Counted from the stretch's first letter, positions 9,926-19,396 are shown. The stretch: DNA of 64,000 bases from Endozoicomonas sp. SCSIO W0465 (GCF_023716865.1 NZ_CP092417.1:5496001-5560000); one strand, 5' to 3'. The notes: generated by a model not told the origin, from the letters alone. Made by a program: numbers and translations.

Positions 9926-11070
9926 CAAGGGACAAAGGCAGCTACCTTGAAGACATAGCCGATGATGTCGGTTGCTCAGTCAGTACCGTCAAGCGGGCAC
10001 TCAAACGACAGGGGCCATCACCCAAACGTAAAACCGGTGCCCGGATCAGCAAACTGGAGTCATTCAAACCCATGGTGAACGGCCTGATCGCTGAGAATGT
10101 CTGGAACGCTGAGGTGATTTTTTCCCAAATCCGTGAGCAGGGTTATACCGGTGGCATCAGCATTCTACGGGATTACATTCGACCCAGGCGTTCGACACGT
10201 AAATGTAAGGCTTCTGCCCGGTACGAAACGTTACCCGGCCACCAACTCCAGCATGACTGGGGTGAACTGATGACCGAGGTTGCCGGTGAACTGCGCAAGG
10301 TGTATTTCTCGGTCAATACCCTGGGCTTTTCCCGTCGTTTTTTTGCCTGGGCGGCCTTCACTAATGATGCAGAACACACCTATGAAAGCCTCATCCGAAG
10401 CTTTGAATGGTTTGGTGGCGTCAGTGCTCAGGTACTGGTTGACAATCAAAAAGCGGCAGTGCTCAAGCATCCCTCTAACGGCAAGGTTCAGTTCAATGAA
10501 GGCTTTCTCATGCTGGCAAAGCACTATCAGTTTCAGCCCAAAGCCTGCAAGCCATACAGAGCCCAGACCAAAGGTAAAACCGAACGCATGGTGCGCTACA
10601 TTAAAGAAAATTTCTTCCAGCGCTACCGCTCGTTTGAAAGCATTGAGCACTTGAACCAGCTGCTGAATGACTGGTTACTCACTGTAGCCGATCAACGGGT
10701 ACACAAGACCGTTAATGAGCCTGTTTATGAACGGTTTGAACGGGAAAAAACCGAGCTTAAGGCATTACCTGCCATTCCCTTTGATACCAGCTATCGTGAA
10801 GTACGACAGGTGCCGATTGATGGTTACATCACTGTCCGCACCAATCGGTACAGCGTTCCATCGGACCTGGCGGGTCAGAAGGTCAGCATCCGGATAGGGC
10901 TTGACCGGCGGCTGCGAGTCTATGGGCCGAATGACTCCCTGGTAGCCACCCATACCCTGAAAGATGGGCGTAACCAGTGGCAACAAAACCCTGAGCATCA
11001 TCGTGCGATTTACGACGAGATCAAGGTAGAAACCCGTGATCTGAGCCGGTACGAGGAGATGATGTCATGA
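9926..11070 (+). pseudogene. istA: IS21 transposase IstA, N-terminally truncated
   Basis: The frame is open from the IS66 junction: DIADDVGCSVSTVKRALKRQ is part of the helix-turn-helix. The integrase core follows, with LQHDWGEL (first Asp), VLVDNQKAAVLKH (second Asp) and KGKTERMVRYIKENFF (Glu). The beta-barrel DNA-binding end (NRYSVPSDLAGQKVSIRIG) is complete. About 380 residues remain of a family length near 500. The stop overlaps the istB start as ATGA, showing translational coupling. Confidence 0.85.
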
Positions 11071-11825
11071 CCACCTCCTTAACGACACTGATTGAGCGAT
11101 TAAAACTCGATCATCTCCATGACAGCCTTGATGCCATTTGTGAACAGGCCAGCAAAAAAGACCTGAACTATCGGGAATTTCTGGCTGAAGCATTAAGCAC
11201 CGAATGGGCCGGTCGCCATCAGAAAGGCCTTGAGAGCCGCTTGAAGCAGGCAAGGCTACCGTGGTTGAAAACCCTGGAGCAATTCGATTACAGCTTTCAG
11301 CCCACTGTTGATCGTAAAGTCGTCAGGGAGCTGTCTGGCCTTGGCTTTGTAGAGCGGGCTGAGAACGTTGTTTTACTGGGACCTCCGGGTGTTGGCAAAA
11401 CACATCTGGCCATCGCGCTTGCCGTCAAGGCAGCGGAAGCAGGCCATAAGGTCATGTTCATGAGTCTGGACAAGCTGATGACCACCTTGAAAAAGGCACA
11501 GCAGGAAAACCGGCTTGAACGACAGATGCAGCTGCTGGCCTATCCAAAGCTTCTGGTTCTGGATGAAATTGGTTACCTCCCAATGGATCAGGATGAGGCC
11601 AGCCTTTTCTTCCGGCTCGTTACTCGCCGATATGAAAAGGCAAGCATCATCTTGACCTCCAATAAAAGCTTCGTAGACTGGGGTGAAATCTTCGGTGACC
11701 AGGCCATAGCTACTGCTATTCTCGACCGATTGCTTCATCACGCAACCACCTTGAATATCAAGGGTGAAAGTTATCGGTTAAAAGAGAAACGAAAGGCGGG
11801 CTTACTGAAAGAACCACCACGGTAA
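11067..11825 (+). CDS. istB: IS21 helper ATPase IstB
   Basis: A 252-residue AAA+ ATPase that assists IstA. Walker A is GPPGVGKTHLA at about residue 105, Walker B is KLLVLDEIGYLP, and the sensor region reads SIILTSNKSFVDWGEIFGD, followed by AILDRLLHHA. Length and motif order are normal, and the start overlaps the istA stop. The gene appears intact, although its partner istA is truncated. Confidence 0.92.
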   Translation: MTTSLTTLIERLKLDHLHDSLDAICEQASKKDLNYREFLAEALSTEWAGRHQKGLESRLKQARLPWLKTLEQFDYSFQPTVDRKVVRELSGLGFVERAENVVLLGPPGVGKTHLAIALAVKAAEAGHKVMFMSLDKLMTTLKKAQQENRLERQMQLLAYPKLLVLDEIGYLPMDQDEASLFFRLVTRRYEKASIILTSNKSFVDWGEIFGDQAIATAILDRLLHHATTLNIKGESYRLKEKRKAGLLKEPPR

Positions 11826-11944
11826 TAGTTGCAATTCCTGAAATAACTCAATGAAACTAAACCGGTGAATGAAGGTCAAAACCTTCACAGTTAACGGGTC
11901 ATCTCAAACCGGTGAAAACAGGTCATTTCAAATCGGTGCTAACA

Positions 11945-12613
11945 ATGGACAATGCCTACTACAGAAAACAGGTTGTGGAATGGTTTGAAGCCCGTCCGTG
12001 GGACTTCTCTATCAGCGTCACCAATGACAACTACTGCCGTCCAGTACTCGATTGTATTGAGGGTTTACCCAAAAGTGCCTGGACGCCTATCCGCAGTGAC
12101 AACACAGAAGAGGCGATCCTGTCTTATCACCAGCCTGCCGGGTGGAACCGTCAGCAGACGTATGTCGTGACCCGCCGCTGGCATGACGGAAAACAGTGGC
12201 TGGCAGTGCCCCGCTACTCAGTGATACTGGTCAGCCGCTCTGATCTGCCGTTGGCAGAACTGGTGCGTCGCCACCGGGAGAAGCAGGGGCAGGAGAATGC
12301 CCAGAAAGGTCCACTGATTGATCTGGATTTGCACCATCCACCCTGTCGCTCATTTCACGCCAATCAGGCTTTTTACGCCTGTGGTCAAATGGCACAGATT
12401 TTACTGAGAGCTTTGCAGTACAAGGCTTTGCCAGAGAAAGAGAGAAGACATGGTATTCGCCCGCTGATCAGGAAAGTGATCCGGTCAGTGGGCCGGTTAA
12501 CCTATAGCGGTAAAAAGTGGACATTGTGGTTCGTCAAAACGGCTGCAGATCTTGGATGGCTGTTGGATATCAGCAACAGGCTGGACATGAAGCCTCCGCC
12601 GATTTGCAGCTGA
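11945..12613 (+). pseudogene. IS1380-like transposase, C-terminal fragment
   Basis: The fragment begins exactly at the IS21 right end with TMDNAYYRKQVVEWF, which resembles the second-Asp strand of IS1380 transposases. It continues with RHREKQGQENAQKGPLIDLD and LHHPPCRSFHANQAFYACGQ, which are C-terminal family blocks that include the catalytic Glu. The first half of the protein is missing. Family assignment is moderately confident. Confidence 0.65.
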
Positions 12614-12785
12614 TCAGTCCAAGATTGCCGACTTGACGAATAACACAGAGTGCTGTGGAGCCCTGCTTTACCTAAAGGGTGATAATTGAACGCAAAACAC
12701 ACAGGTTGCACCATGAATACGAGCTGATTTGGATAGCATTTTATCGACCCTGTATGAAAACTGTACAAATTTGCTTCTGGTACAG
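12614..12785. other. IS1380-like 3' tail and ISAs1 junction
   Basis: No gene. The stretch contains the 3' non-coding part of the IS1380-like fragment and then the breakpoint into a 5'-truncated ISAs1 transposase. The exact junction cannot be fixed by eye. Confidence 0.4.
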
Positions 12786-13252
12786 AGTATCCGATCAGCT
12801 ATCCATTCTTAAGCGGGAATTAAGGTTTCAAGAGTGCTTTACACGATGGATTTCCGATACTTTCAGAGACTTTTCCGGCGAGGGACTGGATGTTATCCCC
12901 ATTGATGGAAAGTGCCTCCGAGGCTCAAGAAGTAAATCCAAAAAGGCCATTCATATGGTAAGCGCGTGGAGTACCCGCGCGGGAATGGTTATCTGTCAAC
13001 GAAAGGTTGATGACAAATCCAATGAAATCACTGCTGTTCCTGAACTTTTGAGGTCTATGTACCTGAAGGGTTGTTTTATCACTGCTGACGCTCTCAACTG
13101 CCAAAGAGAGATTGTTAAAGTCTGCATCGAACAGGGCGGTGATTATCTGCTTCCAGTTAAGGGCAACCAGGAGAACCTTCACAAGCAAATTGAAAAAGTA
13201 GCTGAACAACAATGCGAATGGGATCCGGAGCAGACTCTTTGTTTCAATGTAA

Positions 13253-14767
13253 CTATTCAGCACTGAGCAAAGGCATATTACAGTAATTCCGAACAGCTCT
13301 ATGAAGTGATTGATATATGTCCATTCCCTGTTTTCTGGCAGACGACAAATAGCTGCGAATCCGTGCAAACATAGAACCACCGTCTGCACTCCTGAAGCAG
13401 CCTGAGATTTTCTGCTTTAACTTGGCCATTCGAACATCCCGCTCACTGCCATTGTTATCGAAGGGAATGGTAAAATCTGACATGAAGCGCAGTGTCTCAG
13501 CCTTGAACTCAGTGAGTCGTTTGAAGAGATTGTAAGCTTTAGTATTCTTGACTTTCTTGCGCTTAAGCTCCTCTCGTTGCTTCTCCATATAGACGACTTC
13601 TTTCATTAGAGCCCGCTGAAGCAACCGGTCATAAATCTTCTCGATTCGTTCACAGACAACACTTGGCATCTGTAGCATACCTATGGTCTTAAAGCCCTTG
13701 CAGTAATGCCAGGAAAGCCTCAGTAGCTTCATCAATCGCAACGCCAGTTGATTGCTGTCCCTATCAACAACACCCAAAAGCTCCCTCAGGTGATGGGCAT
13801 TGCAAAGTACGTGAGTTGCCGCATATGCAAAATAGGATTTCCAATGATCATGAACCAGAACGCCTGCAAATGTTAGCAGTATGCCCATCGTGTCCATGGC
13901 CTCACGACCTCGCTTTTCAGACAAGTAGTAGAGCGTCCATTGTTCATCCCGCATAACGTGTAGCCAGTGCAAAGAGCCCTCGGCCCGCATACCCGTTTCA
14001 TCGGCTCCGGCAACAGACGATTCCCGCAAGGCGTCACGAATAACCTCTTCAGTAGAAGCCAGATTTTCATAGGTTCTGGCCACAAAATTGGCGACAGTGC
14101 CTGCACTTACACTCATTTTATAGAGAGTATTAAAATACTCTGACACGCGCTTAAAAGGCAGGAAATGGTATTGGTTAAGATAGACGGCCATAGCCTGTGT
14201 GGCTGAGCCATATTGTGCGGCAGCGGTAACACCTTCCGGGAATTCAGCCTGATTCCGACAACCACAAGTGCAGATTTTTACTTCAGCTCTATGGGCCGTT
14301 ACTTCAAATTCACCCGGTCTCCCTGGTTCAAACACCTGTCGTTCAATATATTTGACCGGCTCACTATCAAGAAGAGACGCCTGACATTTATTGCATTCTT
14401 TAACCGGAAGGTACTCAATATAGTCAGGGATATCGACCTGTTTAAGACAAGTGCCCTGATGCCCTTTCTTTCCACCGGCTTTATTACCAGAAGACTGTCT
14501 CAGACTTTTAGGATTGGGTTTTTCATCCGATGGATCGGTACCTTTATCTGCGGAAAGGTCGTCAGAATGATCTGGAGAATTACTGTTTTTACAAGGTTTT
14601 TGATAACCATCAGACGATGGCGGCTTGCTGCTGTTTTGACTGTTCTTGCCAACCTTTTCTTCCAATTCTCGACATCGCTCTTCCAGACAGGCAACTCTCA
14701 TCCGCAGCTCTGCATTCTCTTTCAAGAGAATCTCAGCCGACATAGTTGCGGGTAGTTCTGGAATCAT
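13253..14767 (-). CDS. IS66-family transposase (TnpC-type)
   Basis: Identical in sequence to the 504-residue product of IS66 copy 1, with all core motifs (VAGADETGMRAEG, CNAHHLREL, FDNNGSERDVRMAK). The upstream region is displaced about 2.6 kb by the nested IS21 element, so the native promoter may be cut off even though the frame is intact. Confidence 0.94.
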   Translation of the reverse strand: MIPELPATMSAEILLKENAELRMRVACLEERCRELEEKVGKNSQNSSKPPSSDGYQKPCKNSNSPDHSDDLSADKGTDPSDEKPNPKSLRQSSGNKAGGKKGHQGTCLKQVDIPDYIEYLPVKECNKCQASLLDSEPVKYIERQVFEPGRPGEFEVTAHRAEVKICTCGCRNQAEFPEGVTAAAQYGSATQAMAVYLNQYHFLPFKRVSEYFNTLYKMSVSAGTVANFVARTYENLASTEEVIRDALRESSVAGADETGMRAEGSLHWLHVMRDEQWTLYYLSEKRGREAMDTMGILLTFAGVLVHDHWKSYFAYAATHVLCNAHHLRELLGVVDRDSNQLALRLMKLLRLSWHYCKGFKTIGMLQMPSVVCERIEKIYDRLLQRALMKEVVYMEKQREELKRKKVKNTKAYNLFKRLTEFKAETLRFMSDFTIPFDNNGSERDVRMAKLKQKISGCFRSADGGSMFARIRSYLSSARKQGMDIYQSLHRAVRNYCNMPLLSAE

Positions 14768-14887
14768 GCTGGCGAATATTGTGGAAAAATGGTGCTTAAG
14801 AGGATGGTGCGTATTCTGGTTAACTTGAACACCTATTCTGTTTCATTTGAACACCCTGAACTCCTTACACATTGCCCAGTGTGATTT

Positions 14888-15643
14888 TTAGACCAGGTGT
14901 TCAACTGCGTCCAATTTTCCAAGCTTTTTGCGCATGGATTCGCCTTTGAGTTCAATCCGGTGGGCATTGTGCATAAGCCGGTCAAGAATGGCGTCGGCCA
15001 GAGTTTCATCACCAATGCTGGCATGCCACTTCCGGGTGGGCAATTGACTGGTAACCAACGTGGAACCTTGCTCGTGCCTGTCATCCATGACTTCCAGCAG
15101 ATCGTTCCTTTGTTGCTGCGTCAGTGGTTCCAGGCCCCAGTCGTCCAGAATCAGCAAGTCTACTTTTGCCAGTTGTTTCAACTGCCTGCTGTAGCTGCCA
15201 TCACCGTGGGCAAGGATCAGTTCATCCAGTAGCCTGGACATCCGATAGTACCGGACACTGTAGCCTTTCAGACAAGCCATGTGCCCAAGGGCGCAGGCCA
15301 GGTAGCTCTTACCGGAACCACAAGGTCCGGTGATCAACAGGTTCCTGTACCGGTCAAGCCAGCCTCCTCCAGACAGGCTGGCCATCTGGTTCTGTTTGAG
15401 ACCTCTGGGGTGTTCATAGTCAATGTCGTGTATCCGGGCAGCCAGTTTAAACCGGGCGCTTCTGAGCAGCCGAGCCAGACGTTTATTGTTTCGCTCTGTT
15501 TCTTCCTGCTCAGTAAGCAACGACAGTCGTTCTTCAAAGCTAAGGCTACTGTAGGTGCCCGGCTGGTCCAGCTGTTGATTGAGGGCATCTGCCATTCCGG
15601 TCAGTCGCAGTGACCTAAGGCGAGCCAGTGTTTCATTGATCAT
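14888..15643 (-). CDS. istB: IS21 helper ATPase IstB
   Basis: A 251-residue AAA+ ATPase. Walker A is ITGPCGSGKSYLACALG, Walker B is DLLILDDWGLEPL, and the C-terminal block is SQLPTRKWHASIGDETLADA followed by ILDRLMHNAHRIEL. The sequence differs clearly from the IstB of element 1, so the two IS21 elements are different species. It lies just downstream of istA (12-bp gap) and looks functional. Confidence 0.94.
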   Translation of the reverse strand: MINETLARLRSLRLTGMADALNQQLDQPGTYSSLSFEERLSLLTEQEETERNNKRLARLLRSARFKLAARIHDIDYEHPRGLKQNQMASLSGGGWLDRYRNLLITGPCGSGKSYLACALGHMACLKGYSVRYYRMSRLLDELILAHGDGSYSRQLKQLAKVDLLILDDWGLEPLTQQQRNDLLEVMDDRHEQGSTLVTSQLPTRKWHASIGDETLADAILDRLMHNAHRIELKGESMRKKLGKLDAVEHLV

Positions 15644-15655
15644 GTTCGCCTCCGG

Positions 15656-17209
15656 TTATTGATAGCAAATAGCGCCACGAATATTTTCGTGATCATCATG
15701 CAAGGGACCTGTCGTTTGTTTTAACTGTGGCTCCAATGGCATCAGGTCTTTGCCTGACTGGAGGATTGATCGGACATTTTTTAACCGATAACCCCCGATG
15801 TTCCTGGCATGGGCGCAGGCGTTGTTGAGTCGTTCAGTTCCATATTCCCGCTGCAGGTTTAGCAGCCCCAATGAAGCTCGATAGGCTTGTTCAGGATGCT
15901 CCTTGCTATCCAGCAGTGATTGAATAAAACAATAGACTTCCTGACCAATGTCGTTAGCCCAGTTAAGTAAACGCTCAGGCGTCCAATCCTGATGGTGACG
16001 ATGTCGTTCCGGCATATGAACTGCTAACGTCGTAAATCCACGTGTGTGCTTGCGAGCGTGGCTGGCCACCACTTTACCGTTAGCGTAGATCGTGACGCAG
16101 TGCTCAGTCGCCTGTACTTCTACTTCCTGCCTGGCAAGCTGATGGGGAACCGAGTAGGCGTGCCCCTTGCAGATAATATGATAATCCACATTCACCCGGG
16201 CCTTGATAAACTCAGCGAACACAAAAGATTGCTTCGGCAGTGGCTTGAGGGCTGGTTCATCCAGTTGTTCAAACGCACTACGTCGCGTTCCTGGCAACTG
16301 CTTAAAGGGCTTCAGGTTCAGTTCGATTAACAGCTCACGTATCCGCAGGTTCAGCTCTGCCAGGGTAAAGAACATTTCATGACGAAGCCTGGCCAGTATC
16401 CACCGCTCCACTACCTGTACACCGACTTCTGCTTTGGCCTTGTCTTTGGGTTTGTAGGGGCGTGCCGGAATGACTGCCACCTGGTAGTGACAAGCCAGGT
16501 GCTGGTATGATGGGTTGAGATCCGGCTCGTACCGACAGGCTTTGATAACTGCGCACTTTGGGTTGTCTGGCACAACAATTTCTGGCACCCCACCAAAGAA
16601 CTCAAAGGCCCGTTCATGAGACCCCAGCCAGTCCTCTGTTTTTTGTGACAGAGTCGCTTCAGCGTAGGTATAGTTGGACGCTCCCAGCACTGCCACAAAT
16701 ATCTGGGCATTGTGGGCAATTTCGCCGGTGTCCGGGTTGATGATTGGCATGGTTGGCCCGGCATAATCAACAAATAACTTTTCACCTGCATTGTGCAGCT
16801 GTCGCATAGATCGCTTTTGACAACCACGCCACTGATTGTAACGGTGACAGTACTGGGCATAGCTGTAGGCATTGAGGGGGTGGGCCTGACAGTATTCTTC
16901 CCAGAGTCGTTGTTTGGTCACTTCCTTGCGCTTCAGTTCCTGATGCACCTCAGCCCAGTCAGGATCAATCAACCCTTTTCGATTGGCTATCGAGGCATCG
17001 GGAAACAGCGCCTGAATAAGCTCAGGCTCAGATATATCCTCTGCCAGGGGCCAGCTTAATTCCGATTCCTGAAAGGCCTTAACGTAGTTGGATACCGTCC
17101 CCACACTGACCCGTACACTGCGGGAAATTTGTCGGAAGCTGAGTTGGCTGCCAAACCGCATCCGGAGTATTTCTAGTAGCTTACGCATGGTAATCCTGTT
17201 TTCTGTCAT
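15656..17209 (-). CDS. istA: IS21 transposase IstA
   Basis: About 517 residues when started at the ATG at 17209 (MTENRITMRKLLEIL), which has the purine-rich GAGAGGGA upstream; an in-frame start at 17263 is also open. The helix-turn-helix is FRQISRSVRVSVGTVSNYVK. The integrase core has KLFVDYAGPTMP (Asp), IVVPDNPKCAVIKA (Asp) and KDKAKAEVGVQVVERWI (Glu). The C-terminal barrel has GHAYSVPHQLARQEVEVQA. Length and motifs are normal for IstA. Confidence 0.93.
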   Translation of the reverse strand: MTENRITMRKLLEILRMRFGSQLSFRQISRSVRVSVGTVSNYVKAFQESELSWPLAEDISEPELIQALFPDASIANRKGLIDPDWAEVHQELKRKEVTKQRLWEEYCQAHPLNAYSYAQYCHRYNQWRGCQKRSMRQLHNAGEKLFVDYAGPTMPIINPDTGEIAHNAQIFVAVLGASNYTYAEATLSQKTEDWLGSHERAFEFFGGVPEIVVPDNPKCAVIKACRYEPDLNPSYQHLACHYQVAVIPARPYKPKDKAKAEVGVQVVERWILARLRHEMFFTLAELNLRIRELLIELNLKPFKQLPGTRRSAFEQLDEPALKPLPKQSFVFAEFIKARVNVDYHIICKGHAYSVPHQLARQEVEVQATEHCVTIYANGKVVASHARKHTRGFTTLAVHMPERHRHHQDWTPERLLNWANDIGQEVYCFIQSLLDSKEHPEQAYRASLGLLNLQREYGTERLNNACAHARNIGGYRLKNVRSILQSGKDLMPLEPQLKQTTGPLHDDHENIRGAICYQ

Positions 17210-17991
17210 GGCCGGTTCCCTCTCTTGGTACAGATAAGAACGGCCAAAGTTATGGAAAATCAATGCATAAGAAGATATTTGTTAGCTGTATTAGACCGGT
17301 TTATGGTCTGTTGAACAGCGTTTCTGGAAGCTTGAACGGTGATTCTGGAAATCATCAAAAAGTGTTCAAAAGAAACCAGAATAGGTGTTCAAGTGTTACC
17401 AGAATGGGTGTTCAAGTGTTACCAGAATGAGTGTTCAAGAGTTACCAGAATATGCAGATGGTATAAAAATCAGAAAATTCCAGATTTATGTGGGGGTGCT
17501 GAACAGTTACGTTTCAATTATTCAGAAACGCTGGATAAAGGTCATGGCCGGACTGAACGGCGTATGGCCTGGGTTATGGAAGACCTCTCTGATATCACGG
17601 AAGCTGCAAAGTGGGAAGGGTTGCAACAAGTTGCCATGATACAGCGTGATCGACAAATCGGTAATAAAGTCACTACGGAAGTACATTACTACATCATGAG
17701 CAAACAGCTCAGTGCCGCAGAGGTACTGGACATTGCCCGTAAACACTGGGAAGTGGAGAACAAACTTCACTGGAGGCTTGATGTTGCTTTTGGTGAAGAT
17801 AAAAATCAAACCACCAATAATTGCGCCATTGAAAACTTCTCCATCCTTAACCGGCTGGCACTGAATATCCACACTCAGGACACGGAAACCAACGAGAGTA
17901 TAAAACTTAAACGGTTAGCTGCTGGTTGGGACAACGAAAAGCTTGAGCAATTATTAAGTTCCATAGTGCTTATTTGATGCGTAAGCCTTGG

Positions 17992-18699
17992 TAAATTATG
18001 AGTTCTTTTACCCATCTTATTTTTTAATCTGAATTCAGGGCTCCTTGATTTATAGTAATAATTTCTAAACTGTGAAATAGATGGTTTTTTATCAACAGAA
18101 AGGATAACTTTTTCTAATTTTTTAGACTCTTGGTTTAGTTCGTATTTATAAGTATTTTTCTCGTGATCAAATTCGTACTTATAGCTTGAACTATGTATCA
18201 GGCTCTATTTTGATTACGAACTGCTCTACAGTGAAAACTGACTGTAGGTCACGAAAAACAAGGATTGAGCAACATTACCGGACAATATGCTGACAACCTT
18301 TGTAGATAAAGGGCTTCAGCAATGTTCAACCCAGTAGCAGTCTGAAATCCTACAAGAGCCATGTATCATTTCATGATGAACTGTTTCTAAAGGTCTTTTT
18401 TTTCCTAATATCTCACTTTTGATAAACTTTTCAAAAATCCTTTTATCTCTTGGGGTAGTAGCCCTTCCTTTCTCTGGGTCAACAAAGTATTTTGGTCCTC
18501 TCTTTCTTCCAACCTGTAGTGACGGTTTTTTGGGTATCCCGCATTTATCAAAATCCGGATATAATGCGAACTCGCACTTACCACGCTTCCAGTAATGCTT
18601 TAAATATTTCAAAAATTACTTCCTACTAACTTCATTTTCACCCTTATTGTATTTCACAAAAGTAAACGTATACCCTTCACTATCTTTAGATTTTCTTTT
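17992..18699 (-). pseudogene. tnsB: Tn7-like transposase TnsB remnant (element 2)
   Basis: The minus-strand frame 18369-18612 has LKHYWKRGKCEFALYPDF and a basic stretch (VGRKRGPKYF) typical of the TnsB DNA-binding region. It continues below the MITE as SVDKKPSISQFRNYYYKSRS, close to the TnsB block PTIxQFRYWYxK, and stops at the ISAs1 end. Upstream codons to 18699 (KDSEGYTFTFVKYNKGENE) are probably also TnsB but contain a TAA. TnsB is the DDE strand-transfer subunit, but only part of its N-terminal third survives. The neighbour tnsA2 supports the call. Confidence 0.72.
18201..18360 (+). mobile_element. ISL3-like MITE, subfamily A, copy 1
   Basis: A 160-bp unit from GGCTCTATTTTGATTACG to ...CCTACAAGAGCC with short inverted ends GGCTCT/AGAGCC. 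It is flanked by the perfect 8-bp duplication ATGTATCA (18193-18200 and 18361-18368). No transposase is encoded. It interrupts the tnsB2 remnant. Confidence 0.92.
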
Positions 18700-18859
18700 G
18701 GCTCTATTTTGATTACGAACTGCTCTACAGTGAAAACTGACTGTAGGTCACGAAAAACAAGGATTGGGCAACATTACCGGACAATATGCTGACAACCTTT
18801 GTAGATAAAGGGCTTCAGCAATGTTCAACCCAGTAGCAGTCTGAAATCCTACAAGAGCC
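18700..18859 (+). mobile_element. ISL3-like MITE, subfamily A, copy 2 (recombinant junction)
   Basis: A 160-bp copy nearly identical to 18201-18360 and in the same orientation. The flanks do not match (TTTCTTTT left, AAAAATAA right), unlike the other six MITEs. tnsB2 lies on one side and a truncated tnsA2 on the other, so the unit probably results from recombination between two MITEs with loss of the DNA between them. Confidence 0.88.
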
Positions 18860-19093
18860 AAAAATAAAAACAAAAAACTCAAGATCTGACATTAGCTGAA
18901 CCAGCCGACCTTTAGCCTTAATTCCCGGAACGGAGTGCTTCCGGTTATTTTCAGTGCCTGATGGTACCTCTGTTATTTTAAGTCCTGGCTTGTAATCACG
19001 ACCAGTGCCTGTGCCTCTTCCATCTCGCTTCCATTTTTCAAACTTCTTTTTAGATCTGGAATAGATGCTGCGCCTTTTATCTGTATTTGGCAT
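18860..19093 (-). pseudogene. tnsA: TnsA endonuclease, N-terminal fragment (element 2)
   Basis: The minus-strand frame starting with MPNTDKRRSIYSRSKKK matches the TnsA start: a basic N-terminus, then GRGTGTGRDYKPGLKITEVP, then GIKAKGRLVQLMSDLE. This parallels tnsA of element 1 (GTGHGLEYIPGL ... GIKACGRDMQLASHTE). It ends at MITE copy 2 after about 78 residues, before the catalytic segment. TnsA cuts the 5' ends of Tn7-like transposons. Its promoter region and right end lie at 19094-19239. Confidence 0.82.
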
Positions 19094-19150
19094 AAAAAAA
19101 TACTGCCTGAATAAACTATATAGAGGCAGTATAGAAGTAGATTTCAAAAA

Positions 19151-19239
19151 ATCCCCAAGATAATTATCATAATTTCCAAGTATTTATAAAAATACCCAAT
19201 ATAATTATAAGAATTCCCTACTTAATTGGATGTCTGACA
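19151..19239. repeat. Right end of Tn7-like element 2 (RE2)
   Basis: Four degenerate sites start at 19151, 19172, 19192 and 19213 (ATCCCCAAGATAATTAT, ATTTCCAAGTATTTATA, ATACCCAATATAATTAT, ATTCCCTACTTAATTGG). The spacing is 21, 20 and 21 bp, exactly that of the four sites in RE1. The terminus reads TGTCTGACA, that is TGTCAGACA inverted, ending at about 19239, 26 bp after the last site start. The architecture equals the compact four-site right end of Tn7. tnsA2 lies just inside. Confidence 0.75.
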
Positions 19240-19243
19240 ATTA
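19239..19243. repeat. Target duplication AATTA, left side of Tn7-like element 1
   Basis: AATTA at 19239-19243 equals AATTA at 38002-38006 on the far side. Tn7-like elements make 5-bp duplications. The first A may also count as the last base of the TGT...ACA terminus of element 2; the same one-base ambiguity exists at the right side. Confidence 0.7.
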
Positions 19244-19396
19244 TGTGACATAGGCAATTAAGTCGGTAAATGAGCATCATCTCAACCCCTTGAAAACAAA
19301 GGAATCAAACATTTGTTTGAATGAATATAGAATAATTAAGTTGGTAAATGGAGGGTAACTCCCTCATTCAATTTAGTGCAATAAGTCGGTAAATAT
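19244..19396. repeat. Left end of Tn7-like element 1 with three TnsB-type sites
   Basis: Sites of consensus AATTAAGTCGGTAAAT lie at about 19256, 19334 and 19380, widely spaced as in the Tn7 left end. The terminus TGTGACATAGGC starts at 19244. The same motif, inverted, forms the four-site right end at 37913-37991, which shows that the two belong to one element. Confidence 0.82.

Larger units (their letters stand above)
9923..11944 (+). mobile_element. IS21-family element 1, left end missing
   Basis: Contains a 5'-truncated istA and a complete istB. The right end is marked by the subterminal repeats GGTCATCTCAAACCGGTG and GGTCATTTCAAATCGGTG and the terminal GCTAACA ending at 11944, which reads TGTTAGC inverted. 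The left end was removed at the IS66 copy 2 junction. Confidence 0.82.
14808..17456 (-). mobile_element. IS21-family element 2 (complete)
   Basis: A 2649-bp element with ends TGCGTATTCTGGT and, inverted, TGCATATTCTGGT, flanked by the duplication GATGG (14803-14807 and 17457-17461). Subterminal repeats of the type GTGTTCAAGTGTTACCAGAA occur three times before the right end (about 17380-17450). These are probable transposase-binding sites. It carries istA and istB. Confidence 0.93.
13249..17510 (-). mobile_element. IS66-family element, copy 3, split by IS21 element 2
   Basis: The ends match the other copies, with an 8-bp duplication GTTTCAAT (13241-13248 and 17511-17518). The transposase gene is intact. 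The 5' leader is split at 14807 by a complete IS21 element; the rest of the leader and right end lie at 17462-17510. Confidence 0.95.
12786..17977 (+). pseudogene. ISAs1-family transposase, 5'-truncated, interrupted by IS66 with nested IS21
   Basis: The two exon-like parts are 12786-13248 and 17519-17977. The first has the ISAs1 signature VIPIDGKCLRGSRSK and FITADALNCQREIVK. The second has GHGRTERRMAWV and the C-terminal ARKHWEVENKLHWRLDVAF. Removing 13249-17510 and one copy of GTTTCAAT restores a single frame. The N-terminal domain (DPR...) is missing. The likely right end (GGCTTACGCATCAA inverted) lies at about 17990. The element seems to have inserted into the tnsB2 remnant. Confidence 0.85.

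Noticed and set aside
8307..9930. Simple insertion of IS66 copy 2 into yrbG
   Set aside because: The 8-bp flanks differ (TATCTTTA and AAGCAAGG) and yrbG does not resume on the other side, so a later deletion or recombination is required.
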